Source: Aquipuribacter hungaricus (GTDB taxonomy: Bacteria; Actinomycetota; Actinomycetes; Actinomycetales; JBBAYJ01). Taken from it: a stretch of 64,000 nucleotides of DNA. Location of the stretch: the NCBI RefSeq assembly GCF_042663885.1, contig NZ_JBHSXV010000001.1. The stretch is one strand, 5' to 3'. The notes under the pieces are model-generated. The model saw nothing but the letters and a program-made list of their open reading frames with translations, searched no databases and had not been told where the DNA came from. Positions within the stretch are counted from its first letter, which is position 1. Each line of letters starts with the position of its first letter. The translations under genes were made by a program, and so were the position numbers. Positions 54,187 through 63,264 of this stretch are shown piece by piece.

Positions 54187-55653
54187 ATGACGACGCCTCC
54201 CAGCACCCCGTCGTCCACGGTGCCGCTGCTGCGCAACTTTGTCGGCGGGCAGCACGTGGCCGCCGCCACGGACGCCGCCGACGACCTCGTGGACCCCGCC
54301 ACCGCGCAGGTCGTCGCCCGCGCCCCGCGCAGCAGCAGCGAGGACGTGGACGCCGCCTACGCGGCCGCCGCGGCGGCGTTCCCCGCCTGGCGCGACACCA
54401 CGCCCTCGCAGCGGCAGCTCGCGCTGCTGCGCGTCGCCGACGCCGTGGAGGCGCGCGCGGCCGAGCTGGTCGACCTCGAGGTCCAGGACACCGGCAAGCC
54501 CTACGACCTCACGATGGCCGAGGAGATCCCGCCGACCGTCGACCAGATCCGGTTCTTCGCCGGCGCCGCCCGGATGCTCGAGGGGCGCGCGGCCGCTGAG
54601 TACATGGAGGGCCACACCAGCTACGTCCGGCGCGAGCCGGTCGGGGTCGTCGGCCAGGTCACGCCCTGGAACTACCCGCTCAACATGGCGACCTGGAAGT
54701 TCGCCCCCGCCGTCGCGGCCGGCAACACGATCGTCCTCAAGCCCAGCGACACCACGCCGCAGTCCACGCTGCTGCTCGCCGAGATCGCCGCGGAGTTCCT
54801 GCCGCCGGGCGTCTTCAACGTCGTGGTCGGGGACCGGGACACCGGGCGTGCCGTGGTCTCCCACGACCGCCCCGACATGGTCGCGGTCACCGGCTCGATC
54901 CGGGCGGGCATGCAGGTGGCCGAGGCCGCCGCCCACGGCCTCAAGCGCGTCCACCTGGAGCTCGGCGGCAAGGCGCCCGTGCTCGTCTTCGAGGACGCCG
55001 ACCTGGCCGCCGCGGCCGAGGGCATCGCCGGTGCCGGCTACTTCAACGCCGGGCAGGACTGCACGGCCGCCACCCGCGTGCTCGTCCACCGCTCGGTCGC
55101 CGCGGACTTCACCGCCGCGCTCGCCGAGGCTGCGCGCGCCACCGTGCTCGGCATGCCTCGCGACAGCGGCGTGGACGTCGGGCCGGTCAACAACGCCGAC
55201 CAGCTCGCCCGCGTCCTGGGCATGCTCGACCGGCTGCCGGACCACGCCAGCGTCGACGCCGGCGGCGGGCGCGCGTCACAGCTCGGTGACGGCTTCTTCG
55301 TCACCCCCACGGTGGTGTCCGGCCTGCGGCAGGGTGACGAGGTGACCGTCGACGAGATCTTCGGCCCGGTCATCACCGTGCAGACCTTCGACAGCGAGGA
55401 GGAGGCCCTCGCGCTGGCCAACGCGACCCGCTACGGCCTGGCCTCCAGCGTCTGGACGAAGGACCTCGCACGGGGGATGCGGGCCTCCAAGGCGCTCGAC
55501 TTCGGCTGCGTGTGGGTCAACACCCACATCCCGCTGGTCGCCGAGATGCCCCACGGCGGCTTCAAGCAGTCGGGCTACGGCAAGGACCTGTCGATGTACG
55601 GGTTCGACGACTACACCCGCGTCAAGCACGTCATGACCGCCATCGGCAGCTGA
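54187..55653 (+). CDS. patD: Gamma-aminobutyraldehyde dehydrogenase
   Basis: The 488-residue aldehyde dehydrogenase matches the PatD/YdcW branch that oxidises 4-aminobutyraldehyde to GABA with NAD. Motifs are VGQVTPWNYPLNMATWKFAPA, VTGSIRAGMQVAEAAA, HLELGGKAPVLVFEDADL (general base), GYFNAGQDCTAATRVLVH (catalytic Cys) and HGGFKQSGYGKDLSMYGFDDYTRVKHVM, the last typical of this branch. ATG 54187 is preferred to the GTG at 54175. The polyamine importer genes follow 11 bases downstream. Confidence 0.88.
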   Translation: MTTPPSTPSSTVPLLRNFVGGQHVAAATDAADDLVDPATAQVVARAPRSSSEDVDAAYAAAAAAFPAWRDTTPSQRQLALLRVADAVEARAAELVDLEVQDTGKPYDLTMAEEIPPTVDQIRFFAGAARMLEGRAAAEYMEGHTSYVRREPVGVVGQVTPWNYPLNMATWKFAPAVAAGNTIVLKPSDTTPQSTLLLAEIAAEFLPPGVFNVVVGDRDTGRAVVSHDRPDMVAVTGSIRAGMQVAEAAAHGLKRVHLELGGKAPVLVFEDADLAAAAEGIAGAGYFNAGQDCTAATRVLVHRSVAADFTAALAEAARATVLGMPRDSGVDVGPVNNADQLARVLGMLDRLPDHASVDAGGGRASQLGDGFFVTPTVVSGLRQGDEVTVDEIFGPVITVQTFDSEEEALALANATRYGLASSVWTKDLARGMRASKALDFGCVWVNTHIPLVAEMPHGGFKQSGYGKDLSMYGFDDYTRVKHVMTAIGS

Positions 55654-55664
55654 GGAGACCCCCC

Positions 55665-56913
55665 GTGAGCGCTCGACCCCTGCGTGGCCGCCGGCCTGAC
55701 CCCCGCACCCTCACCCCCGAGGTGCGCGCGCTCGTCCGCGCGCAGCTCGGCCGCCGCCAGGTGCTGCGCGGCGGCGCCGCCGCGGGCCTCGGTCTCGGGC
55801 TCGCCGCCTGCGGCACCGGCGGCACCCCGTCCGGGGGCGGCTCCGCCGGCGCCCGCCCCTCCCCGGCGCAGGACGTCTCCGCCGAGGACCCCACCCTCAA
55901 CTGGGCCAACTGGACGCTGTACCTCGACCTGGCCGAGGACGGCGAGACCTACCCCAGCCTCGAGGCGTTCCAGGAGCAGACCGGCATCGCCGTCACCTAC
56001 TCCGAGGACATCGACAGCAACGACTCCTTCTACGGCCGCGTGCAGGGCCAGGCTCGCCAACGGCGACGACATCGGCCAGGACGTCGTCGTCCTCACCGAC
56101 TGGATGGCCGGGCGGATGATCCGTCTCGGCTACACCCAGGAGCTCGACGAGGCGAACCTCCCGAACAAGACCAACATGCTCGCCAACCTCCAGGACATCG
56201 ACTTCGACCCGGGTCGCGCGCACTCGCTGCCCTGGCAGTCCGGCTTCTCCGGCATCGCCTGGAACAAGGACGAGCTGCCCGACGGGCTCACGTCCGTCAG
56301 CGACCTGTGGCGCCCCGAGCTCAAGGGCCGGGTCGAGGTCCTCGACGAGATGCGCGACACCATGGGCCTGCTCCTGCTCGAGCAGGGGGTCGACGTGTCC
56401 GGCGACTGGTCGGCCGACGACTTCGGCGCGGCGCTGGAGGTGCTGGAGGAGCAGGTGTCCAGCGGCCAGATCCGCCAGGTGGTCGGCAACTCCTACAAGG
56501 AGGACCTGGTCTCCGGGGACGCGATCGCCTGCGTCGGCTGGTCCGGGGACATCACGCAGATCAACTTCGAGAACGGCGACAGGTGGGGCTTCGCGATCCC
56601 CGACGCCGGCGGGATGCTCTGGACCGACAACATGATGGTGCCGGTCGGCAGCCCCCGGAAGACCAACGCCGAGACGCTCATGAACTACTACTACGACCCC
56701 GAGGTCGCCGCTCAGGTGGCCGCCTGGGTCAACTACGTCTGCCCGGTCGAGGGAGCGCAGGAGGCGATGGTCGCCATCGACCCCGAGCTCGCCGAGAACC
56801 CGTTCATCTTCCCGACCGAGGAGTTCCTCTCCAACGTCTACGTCACCCGCAGCCTCACCGCCGCCGAGGAGAGCGACTTCTCCGCGCAGTTCCAGGAGGT
56901 GATAGGTCGGTGA
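55665..56913 (+). CDS. potD: Polyamine ABC transporter substrate-binding lipoprotein, frameshifted
   Basis: An extracytoplasmic spermidine/putrescine-binding protein of about 415 residues. The N terminus has a twin-arginine-like motif (GRRQVLRGG) and lipobox LAAC, so it is probably a Tat-exported lipoprotein. The mature part begins LNWANWTLYLDLAED and includes YSEDIDSNDSFYGRVQGQ, VVLTDWMAGRMIRLGYTQELD, WNKDELPDGLTSVSDLW and GYPDAGG-type GFAIPDAGGMLWTDNMMVPVG, all as in PotD. One inserted base (AGGCT at 56050) breaks the frame after VQGQ; removing it restores LANGDDIGQDVV. GTG start after GAGGAGA. Confidence 0.87.
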
Positions 56914-58129
56914 CGACCGCACCCTCAGCGACCTCGAGGTCCTCGACCACCGCCGCGGCCCCTGGGGCCGCCCCGTCCGCCGCAGGCTCGGGCTCCGGGC
57001 TGCTCCTGCGCGGCGTCCGCAAGGAGTTCGGCGAGGCGGTCGCGGTGGACGGGATCGACCTCGACGTGCCCGCCGGCTCGTTCTTCGCCCTGCTCGGCCC
57101 GTCCGGCTGCGGCAAGACGACGACGCTGCGGATGGTCGCGGGGCTGGAGCACCCGACCGCCGGCACCATCACCATCGGCGGCTCCGACGTCACGTACGCC
57201 AAGCCCTACCAGCGCCCGGTCAACACGGTGTTCCAGTCCTACGCGCTGTTCCCGCACCTGGACGTCCTGGCCAACGTCATGTTCGGCCTGCGCCGGCGCA
57301 AGGTGCCCGACGCGAAGGCCCGGGCCATGGAGGCCCTCGAGGCTCGTCGAGCCTCGCCCAGGTCGCGTCCAAGAAGCCGTCCCAGCTGTCCGGCGGCATG
57401 CAGCAGCGCGTCGCCCTCGCCCGCGCGGTCGTCAACCGGCCCGAGGTGCTGCTGCTCGACGAGCCGCTCGGCGCGCTGGACCTCAAGCTCCGGCGGCAGA
57501 TGCAGGTCGAGCTCAAGCGCATCCAGACCGAGGTCGGCATCACCTTCATCCACGTCACCCACGACCAGGAGGAGGCCATGACCATGGCCGACACCGTCGC
57601 GGTGATGAACGCCGGGCGCATCGAGCAGCTCGGCCGCCCCGAGGACCTGTACGACCAGCCCGCCACCGCGTTCACGGCCTCCTTCCTGGGCCAGTGCAAC
57701 CTCGTGCCCGCCACCGTGACGTCCGTGGGCGCCGACCGGGTGCAGGTGCGCGCCGACGCCGGCGGCCACGACGGCACGCCGCTCGTCGTCGCCCGCCACC
57801 GCTCGCCCGCGGACCTCGCCCCCGGCGCCGAGGTGCTGCTCGGGGTACGACCGGAGAAGGTGTCGTTCGTGCCGGCCGGGGGTGCCTCGACGACCGGTGC
57901 CGACGTGCTCGGGCCGGCGCGCGTCGTCGACCGGTCCTACACCGGTGTGAGCACGCAGTACCTCGTCGACCTGCCGGGCGCGGGGCGGCTGTCGGTGTTC
58001 GCCCAGAACCTCGGCACCGGGCCCGACCCGGCCGTAGGGGACGACGTGCACCTGTGCTGGGCGGTCGAGCACGGCTTCCTGCTGCCCGGCCACGTGGTGC
58101 CGGTCCTGCCGGACGAGGACGGGGCCTGA
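56910..58129 (+). CDS. potA: Polyamine ABC transporter ATP-binding protein, frameshifted
   Basis: PotA powers the polyamine importer. Of about 405 residues corrected, it has Walker A LLGPSGCGKTTTLRMVAG, a Q-loop NTVFQSYALFP, signature QLSGGMQQRVALARA, Walker B VLLLDEPLGALD and H-loop FIHVTHDQEEAMTMAD, followed by a C-terminal TOBE domain (GVRPEKVSF; YTGVSTQYLVDLPG). Two insertions fourteen bases apart or closer (AGGCT at 57340, AGCCT at 57350) disrupt the region between Q-loop and signature; corrected it reads ALELVELAQVASKKPSQLSGG. GTG start overlaps the potD stop. Confidence 0.9.
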
Positions 58130-58132
58130 GGC

Positions 58133-59057
58133 GTGGCGACCCTGGCCCAGGCGCCGGCCCCCGCCGTCGCTCCCGCCCCTGCGCCCGTGCCCGCCGGCCG
58201 CGCCCGCCGCGCCACGGGGTGGCTGCTCGCGGTGCCCGGGGTCGTCTGGCTCGCGGTGTTCTTCGCCCTGCCGATCGCGCTGCTGTTCTCGACCTCGCTC
58301 ATGGTCCCCGTGCCCGGCGGCGACATCGGGCAGTTCCAGCCGGCGTTCCGGGTGGCCAACTACACCGAGGCGCTCGCCCGGTACTGGCCGACGTTCCTCC
58401 GCTCGTTCGGCTACGGCCTCGTCGCCACCGTGCTGGCCCTGGCGATCGGCTACCCGCTGGCCTACGTGGTCGCGGTCAAGGCCCGCCGGTTCCCCACGGT
58501 GCAGGCGCTGCTTCTCGTCCTCGTCATCGCGCCGTTCTTCACCAGCTTCATCCTGCGGACCATCGCCTGGCGGCAGATCCTCGCCGACGAGGGCGTCGTC
58601 GTCCGCACCCTGCAGGCGGTGTCGCTGCTGCCCGGCGACGGCCGGCTCACCGCGACGTCGTTCGCGGTGGTCATGGGCCTGACGTACAACTTCGTCCCGT
58701 TCATGACGCTGCCGATCTACGCCTCGCTCGAGCGGCTCGACCTGCGCTACGTCGAGGCCGGCCAGGACCTGTACGCCGGGCCGTGGACGACGTTCCGCAC
58801 CATCACGTGGCCGCTGTCGCTGCCGGGCGTGGTGGCCGGGACGCTGCTCACCTTCATCCCCGCCTCGGGCGACTACGTCAACGCGGCCCTGCTCGGGACC
58901 TCGCGCACGCAGATGGTCGGCAACGTCATCGAGTCGCGCTTCTTCCGGGTGGTCGACTACCCGACGGCCGCGGCGCTGTCGTTCATCCTCATGGCGACGA
59001 TCCTCGCGCTGGTCTACGTCTACGTCCGCCGCTCGGGGACGGACGAGCCTCGTATGA
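58133..59057 (+). CDS. potB: Polyamine ABC transporter permease PotB (read-through artefact at end)
   Basis: This is the first permease of the importer, about 307 residues with six membrane segments. Conserved parts are PGVVWLAVFFALPIALLF, LLLVLVIAPFFTSFILRTIAWRQIL and the EAA loop LDLRYVEAGQDLYAGPWTTFRTITWPLSLPGV. As written the frame continues into potC, giving a 575-residue fusion. The junction contains AGCCT at 59046-59050. Removing one C gives DELV followed by TGA at 59055-59057, overlapping an ATG at 59054, the usual coupling in this genome. I therefore annotate two genes. Confidence 0.85.
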
Positions 59058-59860
59058 GCCGGCTGGCCACGGCGGTGCGCCGCAACCCCGGCGACACCCT
59101 GCTCGTCCTCTTCGCGGTGCTCGCCTTCGGGTACCTCTTCGTCCCCATCGGCTACGTCGTCGCGTTCTCCTTCAACGACGGCGGCCGGTCCAACCTCGTG
59201 TGGCGCGGCTTCACCCTGGACAACTGGGCGAACCCCTGCGGCGCGCCGGGGGTGTGCCAGGCGCTGGCCAACAGCGTCCAGATCGGGCTCATCGCCACGG
59301 TCCTGGCCACCCTCATGGGGACGCTGCTCGCCTACGCCCTGGTGCGGGCGCGGTTCCGCGCGCGCGGGGTGCTCAACGTGCTGATCTTCCTGCCGATGGC
59401 GACCCCCGAGGTCGTGCTCGGGGCCTCGCTGCTCGCGCAGTTCCTCAACGCCGGCGTCGGGCTCGGGTTCTGGACGATCGTGCTCGCGCACACCATGTTC
59501 ACCATCAGCTTCGTCGTGGTGACGGTCAAGGCGCGCGTGGCGACGCTCGACCCCCGGCTGGAGGAGGCCGCGGCCGATCTCTACTCCTCGGGGCTGCAGA
59601 CCTTCTGGCGGGTGACGCTGCCGCTGCTGCTGCCCGGCATCGCCGCGGCCGCGCTGCTGTCGTTCTCGCTGAGCTTCGACGACTTCATCATCACGAACTT
59701 CAACTCGGGCAACACCGACACCTTCCCCAAGTTCGTCTACGTCGCCGCCGCCCGCGGCATCCCGGCGCAGGCCTACGTCATCGGGTCGGCGATGTTCGTC
59801 CTGTCCCTGCTCGTGGTCGTCGTCGGGCGGCTGGTCGCGGTGCGCCGCACCGCCGCCTGA
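59054..59860 (+). CDS. potC: Polyamine ABC transporter permease PotC
   Basis: The second permease has 268 residues and six membrane segments: LVLFAVLAFGYLFVPIGYVVAFSFND, ANSVQIGLIATVLATLMGTLLAYALV, NVLIFLPMATPEVVLGASLLAQFL and the EAA loop LDPRLEEAAADLYSSGLQTFWRVTLPLLLPGI, then SFSLSFDDFIITNFNSG, a PotC hallmark. ATG at 59054 is in frame with the end of the written fusion. The TGA of potB would overlap it once the extra base is removed. Confidence 0.87.
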   Translation: MSRLATAVRRNPGDTLLVLFAVLAFGYLFVPIGYVVAFSFNDGGRSNLVWRGFTLDNWANPCGAPGVCQALANSVQIGLIATVLATLMGTLLAYALVRARFRARGVLNVLIFLPMATPEVVLGASLLAQFLNAGVGLGFWTIVLAHTMFTISFVVVTVKARVATLDPRLEEAAADLYSSGLQTFWRVTLPLLLPGIAAAALLSFSLSFDDFIITNFNSGNTDTFPKFVYVAAARGIPAQAYVIGSAMFVLSLLVVVVGRLVAVRRTAA

Positions 59861-59908
59861 GCCCGCACGGCCTGCCCGCACCCCCCGCCCTCCACAGACG
59901 GAGCTCCC

Positions 59909-61156
59909 GTGCGCATCCTCCTCATCGGCTCCGGCGGCGTCGGCGACGCCTTCGCGCGGATCGTCGCCCGCCGCGGCTTCTTCGACCTGCTCGTGGTCGC
60001 CGACCACGACGTGGACCGCGCGCACCGCACCGTGGCGGCGGTGCAGGAGCGCCACCCCGGTGACGACCGCTTCGTCGCGGCCCGCGTGGACGCCTCCGAC
60101 CCGGCCAGCGTCGAGGCGGTGGCCCGGGAGCACGGCGCCACGCACGTCCTCAACGCCGTCGACCCGCGCTTCGTCATGGGCGTCTTCGCCGGTGCCCGCG
60201 CCGCGGGGGCGGACTACCTCGACATGGCGATGTCGCTGTCGACGCCGCACCCGGAGCAGCCGCACGCGCTGACCGGCGTCAGGCTCGGTGACGAGCAGTT
60301 CGCCGCGGCCGCGGCGTGGGAGGCCGAGGGGCGTCTGGCGCTCGTCGGCATCGGCGTCGAGCCCGGGCTGTCCGACGTCTTCGCCCGCTACGCCGTCGAC
60401 CACCTGTTCTCGCACGTGGTCGAGCTGGGCACCCGCGACGGCTCCAACCTCACCGTCGACGGCTACGACTTCGCGCCGTCGTTCTCCATCTGGACGACGA
60501 TCGAGGAGTGCCTCAACCCGCCGGTGGTGTGGGAGAAGGAGCGCGGCTGGTTCACCACCCCGCCCTTCAGCGAGCCCGAGGTCTTCGACTTCCCCGGCGG
60601 GATCGGCCCGGTGGAGTGCGTCAACGTCGAGCACGAGGAGGTCCTCCTCATCCCGCGCTGGCTGGACGCCGAGCGCGTGACGTTCAAGTACGGCCTGGGC
60701 CAGGAGTTCGTCGACGTGCTGCGGACGCTGCACACCCTGGGCCTGGACTCCACGACGCCGGTCTCCGTGCCCTCGGCGGGCGGGCGCGTCCAGGTCTCGC
60801 CGCGCGACGTCGTCGCCGCCTGCCTGCCCGACCCCGCGACGCTCGGCGACCGTATGCACGGCGCGACCTGCGCGGGCCTGTGGGTCACCGGCACCGGGAC
60901 GGACGGCGCGCCGCGCGAGGTGTACCTGTACCACGTGGTCGACAACGACTGGTCGATGGCGGAGTACGGCGCCCAGTGCGTGGTGTGGCAGACCGCCGTC
61001 AACCCGGCCGTCGCGCTCGAGCTGCTCGCCACGGGCGTCTGGTCCGGCGCCGGGGTGCTCGGTCCGGAGGCCTTCGACGCGGTGCCGTTCCTCGACCTGC
61101 TGCGCGACGGGTACGGCTCGCCGTGGGGCATCCAGGAGCGCACGCCGACGGCCTGA
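59909..61156 (+). CDS. Saccharopine dehydrogenase-like NAD(P)-binding enzyme
   Basis: The 415-residue protein has an N-terminal Rossmann fold (MRILLIGSGGVGDAFARIVARR at residues 1-22, with VADHDVDRA at the second strand) and the saccharopine dehydrogenase C-terminal domain (GVEPGLSDVFARYAVDHLF, DGYDFAPSFSIWTTIEECLNPPVVWEKERGWFTTPPFSEPEVFDFPGGIGPVECVNVEHEEV). Homologues include saccharopine, homospermidine and carboxynorspermidine enzymes. In this place, after a polyamine importer, an enzyme acting on a polyamine or lysine-derived Schiff base is plausible but unproven. GTG start with GGAG upstream, 48 bases after potC. Confidence 0.78.
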   Translation: MRILLIGSGGVGDAFARIVARRGFFDLLVVADHDVDRAHRTVAAVQERHPGDDRFVAARVDASDPASVEAVAREHGATHVLNAVDPRFVMGVFAGARAAGADYLDMAMSLSTPHPEQPHALTGVRLGDEQFAAAAAWEAEGRLALVGIGVEPGLSDVFARYAVDHLFSHVVELGTRDGSNLTVDGYDFAPSFSIWTTIEECLNPPVVWEKERGWFTTPPFSEPEVFDFPGGIGPVECVNVEHEEVLLIPRWLDAERVTFKYGLGQEFVDVLRTLHTLGLDSTTPVSVPSAGGRVQVSPRDVVAACLPDPATLGDRMHGATCAGLWVTGTGTDGAPREVYLYHVVDNDWSMAEYGAQCVVWQTAVNPAVALELLATGVWSGAGVLGPEAFDAVPFLDLLRDGYGSPWGIQERTPTA

Positions 61157-61158
61157 GG

Positions 61159-61755
61159 TCAGGACTGCCCGGGCTCGGGCACGTGGGGGGTGCCCCAGGT
61201 GTGGGAGACGTCCCGGGGCCGGGTCAGCACGCGGTACCGCCAGGTGGCGACCCCGGCCTCGGCGACCAGGGCCGGGGTCCCGATCAGGACGAAGGCCTGG
61301 AGACCATCGCCCAGCCCGTCCGTGCCCAGTGCTATGGCGCCGGTCACCAGCCACGGCGCCGCGAGCACCGACGCCGGGACGACCAGGGTCCCCGCGCCCC
61401 GCGACAGGCGCCGACCGGCGGCCCGGGTGACGAGGCAGGCCAGCCCCACCGCGAGCACGGCCACCACGCCGCACGTGAGCCCGATGACGCCGCCCACCAC
61501 CGCACCGACTCCGGTCGACACCATGAGGAACAGCACCAGCGTGGCGACGGCGTCGTCCCTCTCCCCGGCGCCGACGCTGGTCATGGTCGCCGCCAGCGCC
61601 ATGACGACGCCGAAGAGCCCCCCGAGACCGACGCCGAGCAGGACCCCGACCAGGCCGCCCTCCGCCGGGGTCCGCACCACGACCCGGCCCGTCAGCGCCG
61701 GGGGCGGCGGTGGTCTCCAGGCGGGCGGGGCGGCCGGGACACCGGGCGACGTCAT
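61159..61755 (-). CDS. Predicted membrane protein, unknown function
   Basis: I do not recognise a family. The 198-residue protein has a Pro-rich cytoplasmic start (PAAPPAWRPPPPPAL), then about five hydrophobic segments: GGLVGVLLGVGLGGLFGVVM, ATLVLFLMVSTGVGAVVGGV, GLTCGVVAVLAVGLACLV, LVVPASVLAAPWLVTGAIAL and GLQAFVLIGTPALVAEAGV. The C terminus is hydrophilic and ends HVPEPGQS. It converges on the saccharopine-dehydrogenase-like gene with two bases between stops. ATG at 61755 was chosen; an earlier start would add 18 residues. Confidence 0.6.
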   Translation of the reverse strand: MTSPGVPAAPPAWRPPPPPALTGRVVVRTPAEGGLVGVLLGVGLGGLFGVVMALAATMTSVGAGERDDAVATLVLFLMVSTGVGAVVGGVIGLTCGVVAVLAVGLACLVTRAAGRRLSRGAGTLVVPASVLAAPWLVTGAIALGTDGLGDGLQAFVLIGTPALVAEAGVATWRYRVLTRPRDVSHTWGTPHVPEPGQS

Positions 61756-61871
61756 GGGTCCAGGGTCCTCCTGCGGCCGGGCGGGAGGGGCCCCGGGGCC
61801 CGGAGGCACCCGGACGGCGCCCGGAGCCTGTCCGCGGGGTCACAGACGGCGCAGGCCGGGGGCCTGCGTGC

Positions 61872-63264
61872 TCAGCCGACGAGCGCCTGCGTGAGCGCCC
61901 CGAACGACGCGGTGTGCCGGTCGACGTCCTCGGCCGTCGTCACCGGGCTCATGAGCGCCATGTTGTGGAACGGCGTGAGCAGGATCCCGTCGACGAGCGC
62001 CTGCAGGTGGACGAGCTGCTGCAGGGCGAAGTCGTCGGCCGCGGCAGCCTGAGCGCCGTCGTGCGGGGCCTCGGGACGGAACGTGTACTCCGCCCGGCAG
62101 CCCAGCCGCGTCACCTGCCACGGCAGGCCGGCGGCGTCGATCCCGGCCTGCACGCCCTCGGTCCACCGGACCGCCTGCGCCGTCATGGTCTCGAACGCCG
62201 CCGGCGTGAGGACCTCGGTGAGCGTCGCGCGCACCGCCGCCATGGACAGGGCGTTGCCCGCCAGCGTCCCCCCGACCCCGCCGACGTCGATGTCCTCCAG
62301 GCTCGACCGAGCGCTGCACGCGCGCGGTCAGGTCGGCCGTCATGCCGAACGCCGCCGCGGGCACGCCGCCGCCGATGGTCTTGCCGACGACGACCGCGTC
62401 GGGCCGCAGGTCCCAGGCCCGCGTGCAGCCGCCGGGCCCGGCGCACAGGGTGTGGGTCTCGTCGACGACCATCAGCGTGCCGGTGCGGTCGCAGGCGTCG
62501 CGGACCGCCGCCAGGTAGCCGTCGTCGGGCAGGACGATGCCGATGTTCGTCATCGCCGGCTCGAGCAGGACGCACGCGACCTCCCCGGTGCCCAGCGCGG
62601 CCTCGAGCGCCTCGACGTCGTTGAAGGGCAGCACGGCGGTGGTCTCGGCGAGCGGCACGGGCGGGCCGATGTTGCCGCGGCGGGCGACCACGCGGCCGTC
62701 GGCGTCCAGCGTCGCGAAGGACTCGTCGACGCTGCCGTGGTAGCACCAGTCGACGACCGCGACCTTCGGCCGGCCGGTGACGTGGCGCGCGTAGCGCAGC
62801 AGGTGACGGTTGGCGTCGGTGGCGGTCAGCGTGAACTGCCACTGCGGCAGCCCGAACCGCGACGCCAGGTCCTCGGCGGCGACGGCGGCGTCCTCGCCGG
62901 GGAGCATGGTCGTGATGCCCCTGCCGAGCTGCTCGGTGACCGCGCGCACGGTGGCGGCGGGGGAGTGGCCCGTCATGGCGCCGGTGTCGCCCAGGCACAG
63001 GTCGACGTGGTCGATGCCGTCCACGCAGGTGAAGTGCGCCCCCTGGGCGCGGTCGACGAACGTGGGCCACGGGCCGGGCCACTTGACCATCCACGACATC
63101 GGCACGCCGCCGGGCATGGACGCCCGGGCCCGCTCGTGCAGCTCGCGCGACCTGGGCCGCTGGGCCTCGAAGGTCCGGACCGCGGCCTCGTGCAGCGCGG
63201 CGATGCGGGCCGGGTCGACCCCGCCGGCCAGACCGGCAGTCCCGGCGGGGGCCGTGGCGGTCAC
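61872..63264 (-). CDS. Class III aminotransferase, GSA-aminomutase-like, frameshifted
   Basis: A PLP enzyme of about 463 residues close to glutamate-1-semialdehyde aminomutase in sequence but, given the location, more likely a catabolic aminotransferase. Motifs are RSRELHERARASMPGGVPMSW, DLCLGDTGAMTGHSP, LTATDANRHLLRYARHVTGRP, VVDWCYHGSVDE, LMVVDETHTL (PLP Asp) and DAVVVGKTIGGGVPAAAFGM (PLP Lys). An inserted base (AGGCT on the plus strand at 62299) shifts the frame after RVQRSVE; removing it continues LEDIDVGGVGGTLAGNALSMAA to the stop at 61872. GTG at 63264 overlaps the GabT stop. Confidence 0.82.

Noticed and set aside
58133..59860. A genuine fused PotB-PotC permease
   Set aside because: The junction has the same AGCCT lesion as the other frameshifts, and one-base removal yields a perfect ATGA stop-start overlap.
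57239..61843. A 1534-codon open frame on the minus strand opposite the polyamine transporter genes
   Set aside because: It is antisense to potA, potB, potC and the saccharopine-dehydrogenase-like gene, has biased low-complexity composition (His/Arg/Gly/Glu runs) and no recognisable domain. Long shadow frames are expected at this GC content.
45066..62303. Real pseudogene cluster from gene decay
   Set aside because: All lesions are one-base insertions in the same tetranucleotide, no nonsense or deletion changes are seen, and conserved catalytic residues are all intact, including in rlmN and the transporter.
61872..63264. hemL (glutamate-1-semialdehyde aminomutase of haem synthesis)
   Set aside because: It overlaps gabT and sits in a polyamine catabolic region with no haem genes; the GSAM-like lysine motif is shared by catabolic relatives.
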